The position numbers were made by a program, and so were the translations under genes. Of a stretch of 64,000 nt of DNA, positions 59,049 through 64,000 are shown one piece after another. The DNA comes from Idiomarina ramblicola. GTDB taxonomy: Bacteria > Pseudomonadota > Gammaproteobacteria > Enterobacterales > Alteromonadaceae. Each line of letters begins with the position of its first letter. The first letter of the stretch is position 1. Below the pieces are notes generated by a model, which did not search any database, was not told where the DNA came from, and worked only from the letters and a program-made list of their open reading frames with translations. The DNA is taken from contig NZ_PIQC01000003.1 of assembly GCF_003987255.1 (NCBI RefSeq), forward strand, positions 124,001-188,000, given 5' to 3'.

Positions 59049-61084
59049 GTGATATTCAACTGATTATGAAAAGTCGCCGTTGGTCGGTAAAAAGCCACGC
59101 AAACCAGCATATTCTCAATAACCAGTCGAACTCAAAACTGGGTTGGCAGCGCATCGTGCTTATCGCTAAAAATGAAGCAGCGGAAAAGTTTTTAGCTTAT
59201 CGCGGCCTTATTATGGCGCGGCAAAATCATCATTTACAGGGCGTGTCGTTACATTACGATGACCCAAAAAAAGCCTCGTTGGTTTTCTATCGTCATAACC
59301 CTCTGCAAACATTAACAATAGACTGGATACTGCCCGCCGGCATCGAAATTGACGCAGAGCCTCTGTTTTCCATTCGAATAAAGCCTATTTCTGCCGCCAA
59401 AGCCTGGTTTTTTATGCTGCAAACAGTGGCGCGACGTGACAAAGCTAATGGCGATAATGCCTCTCAAATTTATCGCCTGACTCGTGCTCGTCAAAAACGT
59501 AGCGGCCGCTCGCATGCTTTGCGCAAGCTAGTACAAGCTTACCAGCCTCTATTACAACACCAGCTGACCAGCTGCGAGCCCTTTAATTACTGGCGTCTCC
59601 ATAATGAACCCATCACTCGTGATGCTTTACTGGCGCTCTACAAGCCCTCAGATAGTCAACATATAGCAGTTGTACCAGAAACCGCAGACAAAATAGACCC
59701 CGACAAGTGGTATCACACGCGTACAGACGAAGTTATCTACACCAAGCAGTTTTATCCTCTATTAAATGCTGCCACGGTTATTGCTGATCAAAAGCATGCC
59801 GATATCCTTTACTGGGATCACGATAATATTAATAAGCAAGACGAGCGCATACTGCCCCATTTTAAGCCCGACTGGAGTCCTGACTTATTTTCTGCACAAG
59901 ACTACATTGGCCCAGCTTACGCAATTAAAGGACGCTGTTTAAAAAGCGCCTTCGACGCTGTCCAAAGTACGAATGATCACTATGTCAGGCTCATTGCCGC
60001 CATTGAATCTCTGGGGCGTCAACCAAGGGTTATACATATTCCGGTTATTCTTGAGCACCACACACCACAAGTCAGTATTGGCGACCCACAGGCTACCATT
60101 GAAACCAAGCGTCAACATGCGGTTACCAATTGGCTAGAGCAGCAAGGCGACAAAGTTGAGTCGTTTGAGTCAGCTGTAGAGAATGGCGTTCGCAAAATAA
60201 ACTTTGCTATTAAACAAAACCAAAGCGACACACCGCTTATTAGTATTATTGTACCGACACGTAATGCCTTAGACATCACCCGAAACTGCATTAACAGCGT
60301 GTTGCAGAAAACTGAATTTAGCAGCTATGAAATTATAATCGTCGATAACCAGAGCGACTGTCCACAAACTCTGAAATGGTTTAACGACATCCAGGACGAG
60401 TCCAATAATGTGCGAGTCATTCGTTACGACGCGCCATTTAATTACTCGGCCATTAATAATTTCGCGGTCGCTCATGCACATGGCGAACTGCTTTGTTTTT
60501 TAAATAACGACACTGAAGTCATTAATGAAAACTGGCTACGCGAAATGGCGCAGCAAGCACAGCGTCCGGGAGTGGGCTGCGTTGGCGCTAAACTCTATTA
60601 CCCCGACAATACCATTCAACACGCTGGCGTTGTGCTTGGACTATGGGGGCTTGCCGGTCATGGCCATAAGAACTTCACCCGTCATTCGCCAGGCTACTGC
60701 CAGCGCCTCGCCAGTGTTCAGAATTACAGTGCAGTTACAGCCGCTTGTTTAATGATGAAAAAGTTCATCTTTGACGAAGCAGGTGGATTTAACGAGAACG
60801 AGCTAAAAGTTGCATTCAATGACGTAGACTTATGCCTAAAAGTACTGGCTGCGGGGTATCGTAACCTGTGGACGCCATACGCCGAGCTTTACCATTACGA
60901 ATCGAAAACACGAGGTAAGGAAGACAGCCCCGAAAAGAAAGCTCGCGAGCGTGGAGAAATTACCTACATGAAAAAACAATGGGCCGCACTGATAAAACAC
61001 GACCCAGCTTACAACCCCAACCTAACGCGATTACAGGAAGACTTTGGTGTTAATCTTGAACCGACGTTTAATCTTCCTCGTTGA
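59045..61084 (+). CDS. Two-domain GT2 glycosyltransferase
   Basis: Protein of 679 aa, start ATG 59045 overlapping the GT29-like stop (ATGA). A first half (about 1-370) has segments DADILYWDHDN and FKPDWSPDLFSAQDYIG typical of tandem GT2 proteins but no complete catalytic motif. The second half (about 400-650) is a full GT2 domain: ISIIVPTRNALDI, IIIVDNQSD, LLCFLNNDTEVI (D-x-D equivalent), VGAKLYYPDNTIQHAGVV and FNDVDLCLKVLAAGY. Single active domain expected. Its last 17 bp overlap the sulfotransferase end on the other strand. Confidence 0.87.
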   Translation: MSDIQLIMKSRRWSVKSHANQHILNNQSNSKLGWQRIVLIAKNEAAEKFLAYRGLIMARQNHHLQGVSLHYDDPKKASLVFYRHNPLQTLTIDWILPAGIEIDAEPLFSIRIKPISAAKAWFFMLQTVARRDKANGDNASQIYRLTRARQKRSGRSHALRKLVQAYQPLLQHQLTSCEPFNYWRLHNEPITRDALLALYKPSDSQHIAVVPETADKIDPDKWYHTRTDEVIYTKQFYPLLNAATVIADQKHADILYWDHDNINKQDERILPHFKPDWSPDLFSAQDYIGPAYAIKGRCLKSAFDAVQSTNDHYVRLIAAIESLGRQPRVIHIPVILEHHTPQVSIGDPQATIETKRQHAVTNWLEQQGDKVESFESAVENGVRKINFAIKQNQSDTPLISIIVPTRNALDITRNCINSVLQKTEFSSYEIIIVDNQSDCPQTLKWFNDIQDESNNVRVIRYDAPFNYSAINNFAVAHAHGELLCFLNNDTEVINENWLREMAQQAQRPGVGCVGAKLYYPDNTIQHAGVVLGLWGLAGHGHKNFTRHSPGYCQRLASVQNYSAVTAACLMMKKFIFDEAGGFNENELKVAFNDVDLCLKVLAAGYRNLWTPYAELYHYESKTRGKEDSPEKKARERGEITYMKKQWAALIKHDPAYNPNLTRLQEDFGVNLEPTFNLPR

Positions 61085-62399
61085 GCGTCTCCAGGCGTTG
61101 CTGATAAGTCTTTCGTAATCTTTGCAGCGCCTTCTTATTTTCTCCTTTCGCAGCAATCTCTATCGCTTTATCGAGTACCTCGCAAGCGGACTCAGTATCG
61201 CCATAACGTTCCAACCATTTACTAATCTCGCGCAAGTAATCGACAGGTTTAGAATTCTCAGACAAAAACACATCCAGAGCATTACTGGGTAGTGGCGGTT
61301 TAGGCTTCGGCTCTCGAACGGGTAACCCCATCATTTCGGCTAGCTTTAACTGTGCATAAGGTATTTCATCACGCTCTTCCGACTGCAGCTTGTCTGCCAG
61401 CCGTAACTGTAACCGCTCCATAAGTTCTGGCTCCTGCCGGCACAGTTCCTTATACGCACTAATAACATCTTCTAAAGACTTTCGTGCCTCTGTCTGCGCT
61501 AAAGGCGCCACTGTTTGAGGCCTCATAAAATCATCAGGGCAAAAAGCCAGTAAGTTATCTCTCATCCGCTCCATAGATCTCTGGTAGCGATCTGAAATGG
61601 CATTAAAAACCGCTGTGTTAACCGCCTGCTTTTTGCCAATGTCTAGCTTGTTGTTACTCTTATCTGAATACCCTTGTAACACCCTGTCGATAACAATGCT
61701 TTCTCGGTTTTTTTCCGGATTCAGCACGCCATTGAGTAAGCGCTTTATTTCTAACGCCCCCTCAGTATAACTTGTATTAATTTTTCTTTTTTTCAGCTTA
61801 AAGCGATTTGCCGCCCACCCTTCAATACCTATTCGCTTTAGAAAATCGAGTTCAATGCGACCTTTATGAAAAGTAGGAAAGTAATAAGGCCGGACAGTTA
61901 GCTGGTCGTCTTTAAGAACCTTTTGCCAGTCAAAGAATATTTGGCCATTCACCCCTCGGTTATTGACCCCCACCTGCTTATACAGAAAGTCGTCAAGAGT
62001 CAGTGTTGAGTAGTGGCGCTTAATCGACTGGTTGTGGTTAGAAATAAGTGACTCAAGCGGATGCCGAAAGTAAGCTAACACTCCCAACTCGTGCCCTTCA
62101 AATAAGGAAACAACACTTTCAGGACGACGATACATTGCCTCGGCAGACAACAACAAACGGCAATTACACGCTTTTGCTTCATTCAGCCACTGTTTCAAAA
62201 GCGCTTTCGCTTCTTCTAAATTACCTTCCACTAAAAGCGCACCAAAGCTGGCATGCCCGCCAGACACATTGTTCGGGTCGAAATTATGCTCAGGGTAATA
62301 AAAGCCGTGTTTTTTTAAACGGTTGCGGTTTTCATTTAAAAAGAACTGAATCGCCGACGTTCCTGTTTTAGGCGCTCCAATATGCAAAATAACGTTCAT
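61068..62399 (-). CDS. Sulfotransferase-family protein
   Basis: Protein of 443 aa. The 5'-phosphosulfate loop is at the N-terminus, ILHIGAPKTGTSAIQFFL, and LGVLAYFRHPLESLISNHNQ fits the 3'-phosphate loop; an extra helical C-terminal region (about 300-443) may be an oligomer or partner-binding part. Likely sulfates glycan made by the neighbouring enzymes, using PAPS from cysC. It converges with the GT2 gene, overlapping by 17 bp, and lies 35 nt downstream of the GT4 gene. Confidence 0.82.
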   Translation of the reverse strand: MNVILHIGAPKTGTSAIQFFLNENRNRLKKHGFYYPEHNFDPNNVSGGHASFGALLVEGNLEEAKALLKQWLNEAKACNCRLLLSAEAMYRRPESVVSLFEGHELGVLAYFRHPLESLISNHNQSIKRHYSTLTLDDFLYKQVGVNNRGVNGQIFFDWQKVLKDDQLTVRPYYFPTFHKGRIELDFLKRIGIEGWAANRFKLKKRKINTSYTEGALEIKRLLNGVLNPEKNRESIVIDRVLQGYSDKSNNKLDIGKKQAVNTAVFNAISDRYQRSMERMRDNLLAFCPDDFMRPQTVAPLAQTEARKSLEDVISAYKELCRQEPELMERLQLRLADKLQSEERDEIPYAQLKLAEMMGLPVREPKPKPPLPSNALDVFLSENSKPVDYLREISKWLERYGDTESACEVLDKAIEIAAKGENKKALQRLRKTYQQRLETLNEED

Positions 62400-62434
62400 A
62401 GGTTCCTTAATTTTCAGCTTTCGGCTTTAACACA

Positions 62435-64000
62435 TTAGCGGCAAAGTGCAGACAGTTGCTCAACAAGTACAGGGCCTACAACTTGTGCATCGTAACACCT
62501 AGCTCTTTCTAACGCTTTTTTCTGCATTGACCGACACAGTTCTTTCGAGTTTGCCAGCTGCTGCAGCTTACTGCTTATTTGTGCCACATCCCGATAAGGT
62601 ACAAGCACACCTGAACCATCTGCCAGTAGATCAGAAATAGCGCCCCAGTCATAAGCCACGACAACTTTTCCGGCTGCAAGGGCTTCTAACACCGAACGAC
62701 CAAACGACTCCTGAAAGTGCGATAAATTGACAACCACATCCAGTTGTTTCAAGGCTTTGACCGGTTCATCCACATAACCGTGAAGAGTGACACTAGCCTT
62801 AGGATGCTCTTTTTTAGCCTCCTCCAGCGCATCGGTTACAGGGCCAAACAAATGCCATTCAAACTGGCTGCTATTATACAGCGCCTCTGCCAACTGATAA
62901 AAATCTTTTACACCCTTTTTCGCCAGGTTACTGCTAAGCATTCCAACCCGTAATGGCCTTTTCGATATAGTCTGAACGGCATTTCTATAGAGCTCAGGTA
63001 CGATAACGTTCGGGACCACGGAGGTTCGATCCGGTTCACGAATCCAATTGGCAACGCTTATTGAATTCGCAATAAGATAGTCCGCATGGTTTAACAGGTG
63101 CTCACGAACCTGTTCAGCTCCAGCCTGCAAGGTGTCACATAAGGCATCATCGTGCTCCGGCAGCTCTCGTACATGAACCACCGACGGTACATTGCAGTAT
63201 TGCGCCGCTAACAGCGGTTCGTGCTGCGTTAGGGTATTAACGTAGACTAACGAGACATAACTCATCCAGCGCTCTAGCAAGTGCATAATACCCTGATCAT
63301 TCTGTCGCCCGGACTGCCACCACCTTAATGGCAAAAAGCTTTGTATATCACTACGCTCTTTTACAGCCTCAACATAGCCAGGGTTCATCGCGCTCGGCAG
63401 TACCACCCAAAGTCGAAACGACTCGCGCAGCATCGACAGCACATCCAGTAAGCTTTTCTCCGCCCCAAACGAGGCACCACTGGTACTGTGAGCAACAATC
63501 ATAAGCAGTGGTCGACTATCGTAACAGGCTTCACCCGTCATTAACTCAAGCGGGCTTTCGCCTTCATTTGTGGTTTCTAAATGCGTTAAATGATGAATCA
63601 GCGGATTATCCGACTCGGGCAACCGATGCGCGAATCTATAGCCACTGGAGGTGAAACGATCTGACGGGTCACGTCCCTCCCCCGCACCAAAGCGTAAGTA
63701 ATGCAGTGCCGGGTCAACGTTTGCGGCTCTCAGGTCGGGGTAGCGCTGCAAGTAATAATCTGCGTCAAACAAAGTACTTTCCTGCAATCGCATTTTCTGA
63801 TTGTCTAAAACAGCTTCGGATGTGCCGCGACACAGTGATAACGGAGCTAAAAATGGGCGCTTTTTCGGGTATCGGGATAAATAGAGCGACGTCGCATTAC
63901 TGTGCCAGCTCCCCGCTTCTTCTTGATATTGCCGCCGAGCTCCACCCAGCATACTGCTAATATGCGTGGCCGCGCTTTGTGTCAGCGACTGCTCAGCCAC
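62435..64000 (-). CDS. GT4 glycosyltransferase, 5' end outside the window
   Basis: Open for 521 codons to the window edge; the first codon is GTG but the true start is likely beyond. Residues about 76-115 (DADYYLQRYPDLRAANVDPA) match a short repeat found at the N-terminus of many capsule glycosyltransferases. The GT4 part (about 165-515) has VAHSTSGASFGAEKSLLDVL, VHVRELPEHDD, VPNVIVPELY, VGMLSSNLAKKGVKDFY, WHLFGPV and FGRSVLEALAAGKVVVAYDWG (nucleotide-binding Glu). Probably co-transcribed with the sulfotransferase. Confidence 0.85.
   Translation of the reverse strand: MAEQSLTQSAATHISSMLGGARRQYQEEAGSWHSNATSLYLSRYPKKRPFLAPLSLCRGTSEAVLDNQKMRLQESTLFDADYYLQRYPDLRAANVDPALHYLRFGAGEGRDPSDRFTSSGYRFAHRLPESDNPLIHHLTHLETTNEGESPLELMTGEACYDSRPLLMIVAHSTSGASFGAEKSLLDVLSMLRESFRLWVVLPSAMNPGYVEAVKERSDIQSFLPLRWWQSGRQNDQGIMHLLERWMSYVSLVYVNTLTQHEPLLAAQYCNVPSVVHVRELPEHDDALCDTLQAGAEQVREHLLNHADYLIANSISVANWIREPDRTSVVPNVIVPELYRNAVQTISKRPLRVGMLSSNLAKKGVKDFYQLAEALYNSSQFEWHLFGPVTDALEEAKKEHPKASVTLHGYVDEPVKALKQLDVVVNLSHFQESFGRSVLEALAAGKVVVAYDWGAISDLLADGSGVLVPYRDVAQISSKLQQLANSKELCRSMQKKALERARCYDAQVVGPVLVEQLSALCR

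Overview
The window looks like chromosome of a marine gammaproteobacterium of the order Alteromonadales, most like Idiomarina or a close relative. The pointers are several large TonB-dependent receptors (TBDRs), an NhaC-type Na+/H+ antiporter, a HexR-controlled Entner-Doudoroff (ED) set, a beta-glucan utilisation locus and a KpsC-type capsule cluster. Base composition is moderate (visibly a little under 50% GC). No rRNA, tRNA, CRISPR array, prophage or intact insertion sequence was seen. The genus is an inference from gene content.

Layout. 1-7.5 kb: the 3'-truncated nhaC-like gene and two paralogous Oar-type TBDRs with matching promoters and separate terminators. 7.8-9.7 kb: a secreted endonuclease/exonuclease/phosphatase-family protein and a small outer-membrane barrel. 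9.7-11.2 kb: a hipBA-type toxin-antitoxin operon with two clear operator palindromes. 11.3-14.4 kb: guaBA (GMP synthesis). 14.4-18.2 kb: a translationally coupled trio (zinc-ribbon/TackOD1-like protein with a degenerate GGDEF domain, membrane GT2 synthase, HlyD-like membrane-fusion protein) that looks like a polysaccharide or glycan export system without an assigned product; galE lies just upstream.

19.4-27.7 kb: central glucose metabolism. zwf-pgl-edd-glk-eda run on the minus strand, and hexR-gap run divergently, with two HexR boxes between. The end of eda carries an in-frame stop that removes the usual C-terminal helix, and it abuts a fused scrap of a brnT/brnA toxin-antitoxin pair.

27.7-41.1 kb: a beta-1,3-glucan (laminarin-type) locus. 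A GH16 lipoprotein with three copies of a DCC-motif module and a TBDR form one unit; a GH3 glucosidase and a FucP-like sugar transporter form a second; a GH1 glucosidase broken by a frameshift, a GPH-family glycoside symporter and a LacI regulator form a third. Two copies of one 14-bp LacI-type operator link the promoters. Glucan is expected to be cut outside, imported, hydrolysed to glucose and fed through glk into the ED pathway.

41.1-49.8 kb: a PAPS-linked neighbourhood (cysQ, cysC, a TPR-sulfotransferase) interleaved with a cell-surface subtilase, a separate subtilase-propeptide-like protein and another TBDR. 50.0-64.0 kb: sugar-nucleotide and capsule genes (pgi, ugd, galE, a WecA-like phosphoglycosyl transferase, kpsC) and, divergently, a GT4/GT1-like enzyme, a GT29 sialyltransferase-like enzyme and a large GT2, followed by a second sulfotransferase and a GT4 enzyme running off the window. 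This suggests a possibly sulfated, Kdo-anchored surface glycan.
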